A stretch of DNA of 64,000 nucleotides. It comes from Symbiodinium natans. Its lineage: Eukaryota; Sar; Dinophyceae; Suessiales; Symbiodiniaceae. Under the pieces are notes generated by a model that did not search any database, had not been told where the DNA came from, and saw nothing but the letters and a program-made list of their open reading frames with translations. Of this stretch, positions 35,935 through 47,758 are shown piece by piece. The translations under genes were made by a program, and so were the position numbers. The stretch covers positions 252,501 through 316,500 of the forward strand of contig CAJNDS010002634.1 of the NCBI GenBank assembly GCA_905221605.1, in the 5' to 3' direction. The stretch's first letter is position 1. The number at the start of each line of letters is the position of its first letter.

Positions 35935-36940
35935 CGGTGTTTCTTATTATGTGTTATTGTTACGCTTTCTTCAGCGGAACCCGAAACCCTAAAGACTAAA
36001 TCGAACCCCCAGGCATGGCCCGATTTCAAGGTCATTTCGGTGCAGTGTCGCCTGGCCGCTCAATGCTTCGCATCAGGTTGCGGTTTAGAGCCGTTTAGAG
36101 CTTAGGGTTTAGGGTTTAAGGTTTGCAGCAGTCCTAGCCGCAAAAAGGGTTTAAGGTTTAGGGTTTCGGGTTTTTGGAATGTCACGGGTGTGAGTGACTT
36201 TGTGCTGCTGCTGCGCAAATGTGCGGCTTGGTGGTCCCACCTGATGCTCTGAGTCTGGGTTAAAAAAAGGTTTTGTAAAGGGACCAAACTCTAAGCCCAA
36301 AATCCGAAAGGAAAATGAACCTCAGCCGTCCCGCAAAAAACCCTACCTGCAACATAAACCCTCAATCCAAACCCTAGAGACCCTACAAACTCTATGTAAA
36401 CCCTATAAAAACCCATAAACCTCCGAAACAGGACTATAAACCCTGGAGGCCCTGTTCCTCCGACTGATGTTTGCCACCCAGGCTTTCCCTCGCCTGGAGT
36501 ACGGCGCCCGACGAATCACTCTGCTTGGCCTCGGGCGGCGAGGACATCAGGGGGAAACCCTAAACCTTAAACCCTAAACCCTGTGGGTCTGAGAGGCAGA
36601 AGAGGTTGAAATGAGCGGCTGCAAGCCCTCTTACGCGCCGAAAGCAAGTGGGAGCCTGAGTGCTCCAGAGCCCTTCATTCGTACCCTACATTAGGGTTCA
36701 GGGCGTGGCTTGAGGGTTTAGGGCGGGTTTGGCGTTCGCATTTCGGGGGAGGGCACCCTGAACCCTAAACCCTAAACCCTAAACCCTAAACCCTAAACCC
36801 TAAACCCTAAACCCTATAAGGCCCTATAGGCCCCGTAAACCTAAAACCCATGCGGGTGCACAAAAGCCCCTCAAGCTGGGCGGCTCGCGCCACCCCCTCA
36901 GGATGGCACGGTGCGGGTGTGGGAGGCGGGGAGCACTTGA
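28030..36940 (+). CDS. WD40-repeat protein, many small exons
   Basis: At least seven WD40 blades are visible, mostly one part-blade per exon: 28030-28084 ([15 protein letters not shown]); 29336-29385 ([18 protein letters not shown] donor); 30659-30701 ([16 protein letters not shown] donor); 31717-31790 ([19 protein letters not shown] donor); 32151-32196 ([13 protein letters not shown], possibly starting at 32129); 32778-32848 ([17 protein letters not shown]); ~34731-34801 ([16 protein letters not shown]); possibly ~34966-35010 ([13 protein letters not shown]); 36482-36542 ([22 protein letters not shown] donor); 36902-36940 ([12 protein letters not shown], stop TGA). The joins 32196/32778 and 36542/36902 keep frame exactly. 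WD40 proteins form beta-propeller scaffolds; the partner cannot be told from these fragments. The 5' end is not located and several inter-blade exons are missing. Downstream spacing to the next candidate gene is under 1 kb. Confidence 0.75.
28447..28575. repeat. Direct repeat pair
   Basis: GGGTTTAGAAGTGTAGAGCC at 28450 and GGGGTTTAGAGGTGTAGAGC at 28549, about 100 bp apart, flanking GGGACCCCCTAGAAGGGTCT. Confidence 0.6.
30207..30314. mobile_element. Family A MITE-like copy 2
   Basis: TACTACTTGCTTAAGAGAAC / GGGTTCTTAAGCGATTAGTA inverted ends, inside the WD40 gene. Confidence 0.75.
33896..33989 (-). repeat. CCCTAAA array
   Basis: About 13 units in a WD40-gene intron. Confidence 0.95.
34139..34190 (-). 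repeat. CCCTAAA array
   Basis: Seven units. Confidence 0.95.
34617..34692 (-). repeat. CCCTAGA/CCCTAAA array before the exon at ~34731
   Basis: Four CCCTAGA-type units then seven CCCTAAA units. Confidence 0.95.
35378..35932. repeat. Large ACATAT microsatellite
   Basis: About 550 bp of TACATA/CACATA units without other sequence. It produces long Tyr/Ile/Cys/His/Thr-rich frames on both strands that are artefacts. Confidence 0.97.
36755..36817 (-). repeat. CCCTAAA array before the last WD40 exon
   Basis: Eight units upstream of 36902. Confidence 0.95.
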
Positions 36941-37570
36941 GAAGCCTCAGCGGCTTGGGTTGGTAGGTTCATCAACTGGGAGCTTCCCAAAAAAAAGTAC
37001 CCCTACAATAGAGCCCAAATGGTAGGATTCCCCTATTTTCGGAAACCCCCAACTGCCCTAAGGTTGATGTGTCCCAATATGTTCCTAAGCAAGAGCTGCC
37101 TTGTGACCTACTTCCTCAGTTAACTCTGAGCCTTTAGGCAGGACCTTCGGTTTACAAGCTTATTTTCTAGGACCCAGAAGTAGGCCCTTATTCCGCTGTT
37201 GCGAGGGCCTGGGTTCCCCTTGACCCGGCGGGGCACCCTTGTTACTCCTGTGTTACTCTATGGCGACCAAGTTTTGGCGAGCTTTGGGGCTGCTGACAAA
37301 TATTCTTTGTTGTCAGGTTCTGGGGCTTTGGGGCTTTGCCAGACGTGGAGTAGCCTTGCTTTCTGGGGGGCTGCTGTACGGTTTAGGGTTTAGGGTTACA
37401 GGATTAGGGATTAGAGAGAGAGGTTTGTCCGAGTCTGGGTTCAAAAGTTGGGGTTTGGGGTTTAGGTTTTTAGGGGGTGGGTTTTAGGGGCGTTGAGTAG
37501 TCAGTATTGGTCACCTGGCAGAGTCACAGCAGGCCAGATGCAAAAAGGGCTTTAGGGGTTTAGGGGTTTA

Positions 37571-37750
37571 GGGGTTTTTAGGGGTTTTTAGGGGTTTTTA
37601 GGGGTTTTTAGGGGTTTTTAGGGGTTTTTAGGGGTTTTTAGGGGTTTTTAGGGGTTTTTAGGGGTTTTTAGGGGTTTTTAGGGGTTTTTAGGGGTTTTTA
37701 GGGGTTTTTAGGGGTTTTTAGGGGTTTTTAGGGGTTTTTAGGGGTTTTTA
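37571..37750 (+). repeat. Decamer satellite GGGGTTTTTA x18
   Basis: Eighteen perfect copies of a 10-bp unit, flanked by GGGGTTTA octamers that grade into ordinary TTTAGGG. Confidence 0.97.
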
Positions 37751-37779
37751 GGGGTTTGGGGCTTTAGGGTTTACCCAGC

Positions 37780-39054
37780 TTTCCGGGATCTGAGCTCTAC
37801 ATCCATCAACGCCGACCTGGATCGTCTAAGTAAACCCTTTTAGGGTTTAGGGCTTGGGTTGAGGGTTTAGGTTTAAGGGGTTTAGGGTTTTGAACCCAGG
37901 GCTCTGAGTACATAACCCTTGGGCCGTAAACCCTAAACTCTGAACCCTAAACCCTGAACCCCTAAACCCTAAACCCTAAACCCTAAACCCTAAACCCCAA
38001 ACCCTAAACCCTAAACCCTAAACCTAAACCCTTAATCCCTGAACCCTAGAACCCAAGCCCTCAAGGGATGCCGCGTAGCCCATGGGGGGCTTGGGGGCTG
38101 AGGCTTGACGAATCGCACTTGAGGGCTCAGGGCTCTTAGGGTTTGGGGTTTAAGGTTTTGTTTAGGGTTTAGGGTTTAGGTTTTAGGGTTTAGGGTTTAG
38201 GGTTTAGGGTTTAGAGAAGAGGGTTTCAGAAGGTTTAGGGAGCTTTTCAGCTTCGGCGACTTTCGGCGAGGCGCGAGCAGCGCAATGTTTGGCCGTTCAT
38301 GTCGGTCACGCTGCCAGTGTGCCTGGGCAGATCCGCATGTTTTAGGCAGAAAGCCCAAAAGCGTAATCATACCCTAACCCCCAAACCCGGGAGGCAAAAC
38401 GAAAAAAACCTAAACTATCATAAACTGACCTAAAACTCACAGCCTGCGCCAAGTGGCGGGGGGGGGGGGGCCCAAACGCCCCGCAACCCTGATTTTCGAC
38501 TCGCCCCTTCGTTTTACGGCCCATGCCCGCATCCCAGCTCTAATCATCCTTCCATGTTCCAACTTTTCTGGAGTTTACTGTAGGTCAACCCATGAGAGAA
38601 TCTGAGGTTATCTGCGTTCGCTGGGCGCCGAAAGCAAAACGACCTTTGGCTCAACCAGAGAGCCAACTACTATTAGATATGATTACAGATGATTACATTG
38701 ATGATTACATGTTCACATATGTATACATATATATATATATACGGTTATTTGTTTGTTTATTTATTTATATATTACACTATCTATGATTACATAATGATGA
38801 TCTGATATTGTACATGAGATTACATAGTAATACGCATTATATATTATTAATGCTACTATGCACTACCTCTTATGTCTAAGTTTGAGCATCGAAGCCACCC
38901 TCAGCCGCAGTGAAGCGCGGCAGAGGATGCCCCGGGTTTAGGGTTTAGGGTTTAGGGTTTAGGGGTTTAGGGTCTAGGGGGATGCCTCTGGACGCCCTAA
39001 GGAATCGCGTCGGCTTCAGAAGACGGCCTGGCAAAGATCTGGGACATCACCTGA
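37780..39054 (+). CDS. WD40-repeat gene fragments
   Basis: Two or three exon-like pieces on the + strand. ~37785-37829 reads DLSSTSINADLDRLS. ~38271-38317 reads ARAAQCLAVHVGHAA, the GH start of a WD40 blade. 39016-39054 reads ASEDGLAKIWDIT followed by TGA, a typical blade end, so 39054 may be the stop; a GA donor after KIW (39042) is an alternative that would join it to the next gene. These pieces lie downstream of the WD40 gene that ends at 36940, so they probably form a separate gene, but a single larger propeller gene with an intronic stop misread at 36940 cannot be excluded. Confidence 0.4.
38680..38870. repeat. AT-rich GATTACA-type microsatellite region
   Basis: Irregular GATTACA, TA and TTTA repeats between WD40 fragments. 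Confidence 0.8.
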
Positions 39055-40319
39055 ACTATAGCTCTGATAGGAACTCGGCTATTTCTTTGCTTCTAACATC
39101 CAAAGAATGTAATCCTTCTAAAAAACCGTGGGTACGAGCTTTGCTAAGTCGACAAGCTCGAAACCAAGCTGAAGACCAAAGCCGGTTCAAGGTATTCGTG
39201 TTCGGGGATTTGGCTGTAGCAAGTGTGGTGCTAAAACCCTAAAACCCACGAAGCCCTGTAAACCCTAAAAGCCCCTTGAAACCCTCCCCTACACGCCCTG
39301 AAAGCCCTGTAAACCCCTTTAAGCCCTGAAAACCCTGAAGCCCTAAGCCCCGATCAGAAGCAACCCCTCGCCACCCTGAAGCTGATGGCCCACGCTCCTG
39401 GTTGGCCTGAGGCTTGGGCGCGTTCTCGGAAAAAATGCGGCTTTGCCAATCCAGAGACCGAAAGTGTAATATTGTGTTGGTATGTTAGTATATTTGTGCA
39501 TCAGCGCATATCAGAGTACATTCATATATTAGTGTATACTCTAATTGGTCAATCTTATATTACTGTGCTTTTCATGTGAACCCAGCTGTAAGTTGCGAGA
39601 CTCTTCGAGGCCGACGTGTAGTATCCTTTAATTAAGAGCCCAATTCCACGTTCAAACCCATGACCGCGAAACCCAAACCGCAAATCCCCCCGCGGCTGTG
39701 GCTCAAACCTGGCGAGTGCCACAGCCTGGCACAGAGGCCTCCGATCAGGGCAAAGATGTCTCGTAGTCGGAGCATGCTTTCGAGGGCTTCACATCGCTCT
39801 TGCTTGCAGGGCTTTGCATGTGTGGCAAATCTGCGTCGCCCATTTCTGCCATGCTCGAAGCAGCAGAGAACGTCCCATGTTTTCTAGCGCATCCGCCTAA
39901 TGGTATACCAGCACTTGTGAGCCGGCCGAACATATTCGTCTGAACACTTGGGGATCTCTTTATTCTTTAACTCCTAAGCCTTAAACCCTAAACCCTAAAC
40001 CTGGAGCTTGAGCAGGTCTGACCCTGCAGCAGCAATGGGGGAGGCTGGGCCTGTACCTCCTGCGAGAATCGCTCAACAGTATCAAATGTAGCATAAAACA
40101 ACGGAATGTACTATAAGAAGATCGCAAACATGCTATAACGAGAGTATCATATACGAGCTTCGGGGTTTCGGATGGTTCACGTTGCAGTGTCTCGCGGCTT
40201 GGACACAACGGATTTGTTTCTCAAGTGCAGGGTCGGTGCCAGAGACAGCCGTGAGGAGAAGGAGCGCAGCAAAACTGTAGCAAGCGCATAGCTTCTGAGC
40301 CTCCAACATGTCCCGTATG

Positions 40320-40485
40320 AATATGTTATAGAATGTATGTCATAGTGTATATGATATAATATACCGTACATAATGTAGAGCATATAACATATAGCATATA
40401 ACATATAGTACATAGTATATGGTAGATAGTAGATAGTAGATAGCATGTAGTATATAGCAGTTTGTATATAGTACATACAAGATGT
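40320..40485. repeat. AT-rich TATAG/TAGATAG microsatellite
   Basis: CATATAA, TAGTA and AGATAGT repeats just upstream of exon 40545. Confidence 0.85.
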
Positions 40486-40544
40486 ATTCTAACAATGATG
40501 ACGCCAGCTGTGGCCCGAGTCCACCTGCCTTCAAAGGCCACCAG

Positions 40545-42040
40545 CGACAAGAAGCTGCACGTTGCCCGCGTGGCCGCGAACCTTGCAGCAGAGCTCGCGG
40601 GCGATGCGAAGGAGTGCAGGGCTTTGGGGCCAGGGAAGATGTAGCAACATATGTTTATTCAGGTTCTAAGGGGAGAATAAGTTTGGGGTCAGTAGGGTTC
40701 AGGAAAAGGTTCGTGATATCGGTTTGTGTCTAGAGTCTAGGGCTTCAGCCCGCGAAACCCGGAAACTGCTCAGAGGCTAGGAGGATCGCAGAGGTTGTTC
40801 AGCTTGACAAAGCTGGACCCAGCCAGCTTTTCGTGATAGCACATGATAGCACCTCGAAGCATGAATTCCCCAAGGTGTTCTCACGCATCGTATCAAGAGA
40901 CGACGGGGATGTAGGTTTTTTTGGCTCCAACCTTAAACCCTTGAACCTAAACCCAAATAGAAGGTAGGTTTGAAAATAATCTTTAACCTTTATCACCCTT
41001 AATCCCCTACGTAGTCCTGAGATAGCTGTCAAAAAGCACCCTTTATGGGGCCCCCAAACCTGCCCCGGTAAAACCCTGTAAGCGCTCCAGACCGCAGCCC
41101 TCAACCCTTAACCCGAAACCGCCCTAAACCCTAAACCCGAAACCCTAAACCCGAAACCCTAAACCCTAAACCCTAAACCCTAAACCCTTTAAGCCCTCCA
41201 GACCGCAGCCGTGAAAGGATGTGGACCAGGTCTTGAAGCCGATCCAAACCTCCCTGGCCGATGGCCAAGGCGCGCCGAAGCGTTGCTTGCGTGAAGCGCA
41301 GGGTTTAGGGTTTAGGGCTAGGGTTTAGGGTTTAGGGTTTGGGGTTGCTTGCCGGCAGCCCCCAAAGTCCGTTGCTCAAAAGGGTTTGGGCTTTAGGCTT
41401 TAGGGTTTAGGGTTTGGGGTTTGGGGTTTAGGGTTTAGGGCTTAGGGCTTAGGGCTTAGGCCTGCGGTCTCTTGGCCTGTTGAGGTCGGAGGTTTCAGGG
41501 TTCCTGGCAAGGGCGGGAGGGGGGGGGGCGAATGTGAGGGGGTTGTGAGGTTTGGGGTCTTCGTATACAAGCCGGAAGACTCTCAACCTATGGGTTCCTG
41601 TTCTCTCCTCACCCTAACTGGCCGCAACTCTCGCTGCGTGGGGGCTTGCTTGAAGCGGCTGTGGCAGACTGAAGTCGGGAGGAAGCGATCACGTCAGATC
41701 AGGTCTTGGGGACCTGCATCCTCCATAAGCTCGTCAGCAATAAACACAAAGCTCCCTCAACTCCCTCAACCCCTCAACTCCCTAAGCCACCTCAACCCCC
41801 TAGATTCCTTAAACTCCCGAAATCCCTTGAACCCCCTAAATTCCCTAAACCCTATTTAAATTCCCTAAACCCTAAACCCTAAACCCTAAACCCTAAACCC
41901 TAAACCCTAAACCCTAAACCCTAAACCCCCTTCAACTCCCTTGAAGACCGCAGCCAGGAGAGGCGGCCTTGGCGCCTGCGGTGCAGACCCTCGCGGCCGT
42001 GGCCCGGCGGCGGGCCGAAGCCACGCTGCTGGGACGGTGA
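40545..42040 (+). CDS. Unrecognised helical protein, 3' exons
   Basis: Three exons can be supported. 40545-40611 reads DKKLHVARVAANLAAELAGD plus AK with a GA donor. 41218-41269 reads DVDQVLKPIQTSLADGQ with a GC donor in phase 1. 41958-42040 reads GEAALAPAVQTLAAVARRR then AEATLLGR and TGA. The join 41269/41958 restores a Gly codon and keeps frame. The helix-rich pattern suggests HEAT/ARM-like repeats, but this is inference only. A piece at 39376-39408 (TLKLMAHAPGW) could be an upstream exon. The intron 41270-41957 opens with TTTAGGG copies (41299-41343) and closes with CCCTAAA copies (41862-41930). Confidence 0.5.
41862..41930 (-). repeat. CCCTAAA array before exon 41958
   Basis: About nine units. 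Confidence 0.95.
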
Positions 42041-42342
42041 ACGACCCTGGTTTAGGGTTTAGGGTTTAGGGTTTGGGGTTTAGGGTTTAGGGTTTAGGGT
42101 GGTTTTTATTACTGTTATTGGTGAGTGTATATAAGGCTCGTTTAATATTGGTGAGTGTATATATTTGGTGTCCTTTTGGGGGTACAAGAAATATAAACCC
42201 TACTTCATATCCCCTAGGGAGTTTTTTGGCTATATGAAGCCCAAGAGGACATTAAGAATGTAGGTTTTTAATGAAGGTTCTACGGGGAGTATAGGACCGG
42301 GGATTAGGACGAAAGGGCCCTTCTTCAGGGTTCTAGGACTTC

Positions 42343-42445
42343 AGGGTTTAGGGTTTTAGGACTTCAGGGTTTAGGGTTTTGGGACTTCAGGGTTTAGGGT
42401 TTTACGACTTCAGGCTTTAGGGGTTTAAGACTTCAGGGTTTAGGG
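42343..42445 (+). repeat. Minisatellite, 22-bp telomere-derived unit
   Basis: About five copies of ACTTCAGGGTTTAGGGTTTT with small changes. Confidence 0.85.
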
Positions 42446-42736
42446 TTTAGGGTTGAGGGCTGTGTCAAGCAGGGGCAGGGAAGGAGCCTGAGTCACGATG
42501 TTATATGATCCGTGCTGACCACAGACCACCCTCATGGGGACGATGGAGCCCCACGAAGCCCCAAACCGTTAAGCCCCGAGCCACGCTGTGAAAAAAGCTC
42601 TGCTCCCCCTGCCACGCGGGCTGGGGCGGACAGCGAGGTTCAGATTCAACCCCGTCATTCCCTTGAATGCGGTGCACCTGGGCAAGGACGCAATCCGAAA
42701 CCCGAAGCCCCAAGAAGCTCAAGGCCCTTGTAACCT

Positions 42737-42853
42737 GCTTGGAGGTTCATGGTACTCACAACCCAATTATAACTGTACGTATCACCCACTTCGAAGCCGC
42801 TTAAGTGCCCGAATATGCTTGTAATTGGGTTACAAGCACAGTCATACTTGGGT
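42737..42853. mobile_element. Family C MITE-like copy 3, right end missing
   Basis: CTTGGAGGTTCATGGTACTC left end and internal ACCCAATTATAACTGTACGT; the right end matches only loosely. Confidence 0.65.
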
Positions 42854-43083
42854 GGGGGCGCAGTCATCTTACGATGTCACGACGGTCGGTTACAGCATCT
42901 TGCAGCTGAGACGCTTGGTTAACCTTACATGCTGCCTAGGCCCTAAACCGCAAACCCTATACCCTAAACCCTAAACTCTATACCTTATACCCTAAACCCT
43001 AAACCCCAAACCCTAAACCCCAAACCCCAAACCCTAAACCCCTATCCCGCAAACCCGAAGCCGCCAGAAAACCGGAGATCCAG

Positions 43084-44586
43084 GATGCCGCCGGGCGCGC
43101 TGCGTGGGTGGCGAAGGAGTCGCCCCCCGGCGGCGAGCGAGTCGAGGGAAGGGTTCAGGGTTCAGGGTTTTGGGCTTAGGGTTTAGGGTTTCGGGTTTTG
43201 GGTTTAGGGTAAGTAGCCGTCGAGAGAGAGGGTAAGTAGCCGTTAGCCTTGTTTGGGTGTTATAACCCCCCCCCCCCCACAAGCCAAAAGAGTTGGAGTT
43301 AGGTTTGCTTTTTGGAGGTTCCCGGAATCTAGTTGTAGGGCACGGGCTGCTTTGTATCTCAGAGTCATCTGGACATGTCTGGACCCTAACCCCAATAAAC
43401 CCTAAACCCTAAACCCTGTAAGGGTTTAGGGTTTAGGGTTTAGGGGTTGCAAAAGGGTTTAGGGGTCATGTCATTGGGCTGGGCGGTTGCTCCCTTAAGC
43501 TCCTAGGTGGGACAAGGGGGACCCTTAAACGGGAGCCCTTCTTAACCCTCTTCTGGCTCTCTTAAACAGCGGCCTTTTTGAGAGGGTCTCTATGCCCAAG
43601 GGTCCCCCTCATCCTATCCCCTAGAAGCCGGAGGGACTCGAAAGCACGTTGCAAGAAGGGGGCCACGTCAGGCCCCGCCCCGCTACAGTCGTCAAGCCTG
43701 AACATCAAAATGCTTAAAACTTCTTAGAGTTGAGGAGGCTCATGGAAAGCGATAGCCTTACTACAGTAGCTGAATGAGGACACTTTATGCACTTCTTGGG
43801 ATACTATACTTAATCCCCTATAGAACTGAAAGCGTACACTTGTTTGGAGCCTATGAACTCAGCAACTAAGTAGCTCCTCGGCATTCTCCCCTAAAAACCT
43901 TTACTAAGCCGGCTGTAAACCCTAAGCCCTAAACCCTAAACCCTAAACCCTAAACCCTAAACCCTAAGCACTGAGCCCTGAACCCTAAACCCTAAACCCT
44001 AAACCCTAAAGCCCGAGCCCTCCTAGAAAGTGAGACGGCGAGGTTGCCGCACTTGACAGCTGCCGGCAATGGCACGGGAGAGGCTAGGGGTTCGGGCTGG
44101 GGGTTTGCTTAAGGGGTCTCCTAGGGTGTCGGGTTGGCAGGAGTCAGCAAGTCCAGCTTCAAAAGGGTTTAGGGTTTAGGGTTTCCGGTTCGAACCCGGC
44201 AGAGCTCGCAGGGCTTAATTGGGGATTCAGAGTAGGTCTAAGGTAGGCCTTTGTTTCATTTTTTTGGATTTATAAGCCCCCCCTGTTTATTCCTGGGCTA
44301 CTGTTGGGTCTGGTCTCTGGGGCAGCAAGTCGTTCTGCTTCGCGGGGGCCTCTACCCTAAACCCTAAATCCTAAACCCTAAACCCTACGACAGCAGGCTT
44401 ACGCCCACCTCCTGGCAGCATACGCCTGCATTGAACTGGCGGACCATCCGGGTTTAGGGTTTAGGGTTTAGGGTTTGGTCTTCTTGTGTCGGGGACGGGG
44501 ACTGGGCAAAGGTAAATGTTTAGGGCTTGGGGGCTTGCTCATTGTTGAGAATTGTCGGTCTGTCCTTATATCTTATATGGTGGTTG

Positions 44587-44619
<33 letters not shown>

Positions 44620-47600
44620 GTATCCATCTATATATGTATTACGATGTGTACGCATGTAGTATTGTATACATACACACAAATATATTTATATACAGACATA
44701 CATATGTATGTATGTTAATTGTATGTTGTAGATCCAGGCTTCCATGTGAGATGATTGCTGCATCGCTGAGTCTACGACTGGGTCCCGTCCTCGACCGCAA
44801 GCCCGAAAATTGAACCAACAAACTTCATACTCCCTCTATATTAGGTACATGCAATCTATATACACACATATATACATACATGTGTAATCTGTATATATAT
44901 AGATATGTATGTATAATAGATAGATAGATATATATGTATATATATATATAGCTAAATCCTAGATATTTATAGAAGAAGCCGTTCCTCCCCCCGAAGTAGG
45001 GTCATTCAGTCCATGGCTTCTGGCAGACCAGGACACCAAGAAAGCGTTGGACCACGCGTCCGTCAGCCAGGAGTGCTTCAAGAAGCTGAAAGACAAGCTG
45101 GGACCTTACTCCCGGGTTTAGGGTTTAAGGTTTAGGGTTTAGGGTTCAGGGTTTAGGTGCTACTTGGTGGTTCATGGTACTTAATCATCCAATTCCAACT
45201 GTACTTACAACCCAATTGCAACCCACATTAGGGCACTTAAGGGGCTTATAAGTGGGTTCTAAGTGCAGTTATAATTGGGTTATTAAGTACCATGAACTCC
45301 CACCCTACTCGTGCTTTGGGATTGGCTGCGGGGCGTGAAGCTCAGAATCCGATGATGGAGGAGCTTTCAGTACCTCCAGATACCCTTGAAGATGCTCTGA
45401 GTATACCTGTAGGATGCCCCCTAAAGCAGAAGAGCTACCCTCAACATCCCTCTGTGCAGCCCCACGGTAGGGCTTGCGTCATCTCACCCCCTCCAGGCGC
45501 GGTGAGGCAGCAGCTCTCACTGCGTCTGCCGGCGCCCGACTGCGCCGGGCCTGCTCGGGCATCTCCCCACAGCGGCTCGGCTTCGGGTTCTCAGGGTACA
45601 TGGGGCTTCTGTTTGTTTCAAGCTTGTAGGGCTTAGGGGGCTTTCCAGGGCTCAGGGGCCTGACAGGGCTTCTAGGGTTTGCAAGGTTTCGGGGGTTTAA
45701 GGTTTCCAGAAAAGGGTTAGGGTCATATGAAGGTTCGTGGAAGTTACCCGTTCCAGAATCTCAGGCTCACGCTGGCTGAGGACAGGTTCGGTAGACGCCG
45801 CCATCCTCGGGAGTTTGTGAGTTCTGACTGGGGGAGAAACCCTAACCCTAAACCCCAAACCCCTAAACCCCAAACCCCTAAACCCCAAACCCCAAACCCT
45901 AAACCCTTGGCATCCGAGGGCCTGAGCAGGGTCGGATGATAAGCGCCGCAACACAAACTTGAAGCCTCAGACTGTTGAAGAGCCAGCTGGGTTGGATAGA
46001 CTTTGTTTGTCGTCTTCGATGCAGTTCCCCAGTTCCCCCAAGGTCTTTGGTCCAAGGCTGATGGTTACAGTTTTCTGGGGGCACTTTATTATAAAGTCGT
46101 TCTTCTCTAAGTTCACTTATCTCGTAACCGGACCCTGAATGGCACTGGTAGCCTACATGCAGTACCCTTCAAGCAGGGGCTGGCAACGTGGCGGCCGGAC
46201 CGCGCCCCGAAGCCTTTTGATCTCGTGTTTGAAAGAGACGATAACCCCAGCACACACACACACACACAAAACTGCAGCAGCCCTAGCCGGTCGATTGTAG
46301 CCCCCATAATCTAAACGGTTATCCTCGGGTTCCCAGTGGGAAGCTGGACAAGTAAAGCTAAGCGTTGCAGGACAAGGAGGAGAAGACGAAAGTGATCAAG
46401 GCTCGGCAGGAAGGCCGTCGGCAAGAGCCTACCCCAAACCCAGAACCCTTTTGAGAAACAGGCCGCTCCGTGGCCGTATGGGTGGTTCTCTGCTGTATGG
46501 TACCTGGGCATATATGCTTCATGTTATGATAAGGAACCGTCCAAAAGGGACCACCATTGAGACGAGGACTGATCACAATACGCAGACTCGGAATACTGAG
46601 GGGCTATTGTCATTGTGGCGGCCTGTTACTAGAACTCTACTCCTAGCACTCTACTCCACAAAACCCTAAACCCTAAACCCCAGCATATCTTAAGCAATCA
46701 ATGGGCTTTGCCTGTTTTTGAAAGTTCGCTGAGGGTTCCACAGCTTGGCCTTTCGCTCGGGGGAGTGACATATGAACCCCGGTTTAGGGTTTAGGGTTTA
46801 GGGTTTAGGGTTTCGGGTTTAGGGTTTAGGGTTTAGGGACTCAGGGTAGGGCTAAGGCAGCATCTTGTAGGTTTCGGTACATACTGGGAGTTTGGGTTAC
46901 TGACCCTAAACCCTAAACTCCTCAGAGCCCCAAAGGCCCGAAACCCCAAGCCCTAAGCCCCAAAGCCCTCAGCCCTAAAACCCTGAACCCTGAACCCTAA
47001 ACCCTAAGCCCCTAAGCCCCAAAAGCCCTCAGCCGGGGGCTCTTGAAGGCGAGGCCAAGACCGCCATCGCGTCCGCGCGGGACGCCTGCCCCTGGGCGGC
47101 GCTTTGGGGTTTCGGGTTTAGGGTTTAGGGTTCAGGGGGTTTCCAGTGTTTTTTCAGGCTTAGATTGCCTCCTCATGCTGCAGCGATATCTGGGTTGCAC
47201 CTACTTTAAGTTGGGGTCATGACCTGACTCATACCGGCACTCTGAACCCTGAACCCTCATGACCTACTTACTAGGTTTGCTGAGCCTTCAAGTCTTAATC
47301 AAGAACACCCCCTAAAACCCTAAACCCTGGACCCTAATCTGAAAGGCCGAGAGGCCCCTTATACCGGGCAACAGCCCGAGGCCCTTCGAGGTTTTAATTT
47401 GGGCAGCTAGCAGCTACAAAGCCGGACCAAGGCCCGTCCAGTGCCACATACACCCCAAGTAGCCCCGAACCAACAACGATGTGGTGTGCATGCGAGGCAA
47501 ACGCAAGACCTAACACACATGATAAGACGATGTGCCATCGGCGGGAGGCCAACAGGAAACCCTAAACCCTAAACCCTAAACCCTAAACCCTAAACCCTAA

Positions 47601-47698
47601 ACCCTAAACCCCAGAACCCTTTCACTGGAGGCTGCATCTACAACGACCTCGACGACAAGGCAGCCGAGGCAAACTGCTTGAATCTGGTCGGCGACTGA
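43084..47698 (+). CDS. TPR-like helical protein
   Basis: Exons: 43084-43116 (DAAGRAAWVAK, GA donor); 44397-44451 (AYAHLLAAYACIELADHP, phase 1); 45027-45115 (DQDTKKALDHASVSQECF then KKLKDKLGPYSR, phase 0); 46371-46409 (DKEEKTKVIKARQ, GA donor); 47054-~47098 (AKTAIASARDACPWA); 47631-47698 (CIYNDLDDKAAEANCLNLVG then D and TGA). The joins 44451/45027 and 45115/46371 are in phase. The final DKAAEANCLNLVGD resembles the second half of a tetratricopeptide repeat, so a protein-interaction scaffold is likely, but no specific family is recognised. Donors at 44451 and 45115 are formed by the first TTTAGGG heptamer of the intron. The exon before the last does not join it in phase unless its donor is the internal GCC-T|GCCCC, so that boundary is open. 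The 5' end is not found. Confidence 0.55.
43497..43625. mobile_element. Inverted-repeat element
   Basis: CTCCTAGGTGGGACAAGGGG then GACCCTT at the left pairs with AAGGGTCCCCCTCATCCTAT then CCCCTAGA at the right; single copy noticed. Confidence 0.6.
43764..43871. mobile_element. Family F MITE-like copy 2, intact
   Basis: AGTAGCTGAATGAGGACACT to CCTATGAACTCAGCAACTAA; reference for the split copy at 3168. Confidence 0.6.
44586..44950. repeat. CTAT and TATG microsatellites
   Basis: (CTAT)8 at 44588-44619 and TA/TATG tracts at 44680-44720 and 44860-44950, within intron 44452-45026. Confidence 0.85.
45161..45302. mobile_element. Family C MITE-like copy 4
   Basis: TACTTGGTGGTTCATGGTAC / GTACCATGAACTCCCACC ends, 142 bp, longest copy. 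Confidence 0.8.
47558..47614 (-). repeat. CCCTAAA array before exon 47631
   Basis: Eight units. Confidence 0.95.
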
Positions 47699-47727
47699 GG
47701 ATCTGAGAAAGCCGAAGGGCCCGGAAG

Positions 47728-47758
<31 letters not shown>

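Larger units (their letters stand above)
42041..43083. other. Spacer after the stop at 42040
   Basis: Telomeric repeats start 10 bp after the stop (42050-42100). Then a 28-bp direct repeat (TTGGTGAGTGTATATA at 42119 and 42149), a ~22-bp minisatellite (GGGTTTAGGGTTTTAGGACT, 42343-42445), a family C element, and CCCTAAA variants at 42940-43050. Confidence 0.5.

Noticed and set aside
35277-36105. Open frames of up to 254 codons on both strands
   Set aside because: Pure translation of the ACATAT microsatellite (Tyr/Ile/His/Thr or Cys/Met/Val strings).
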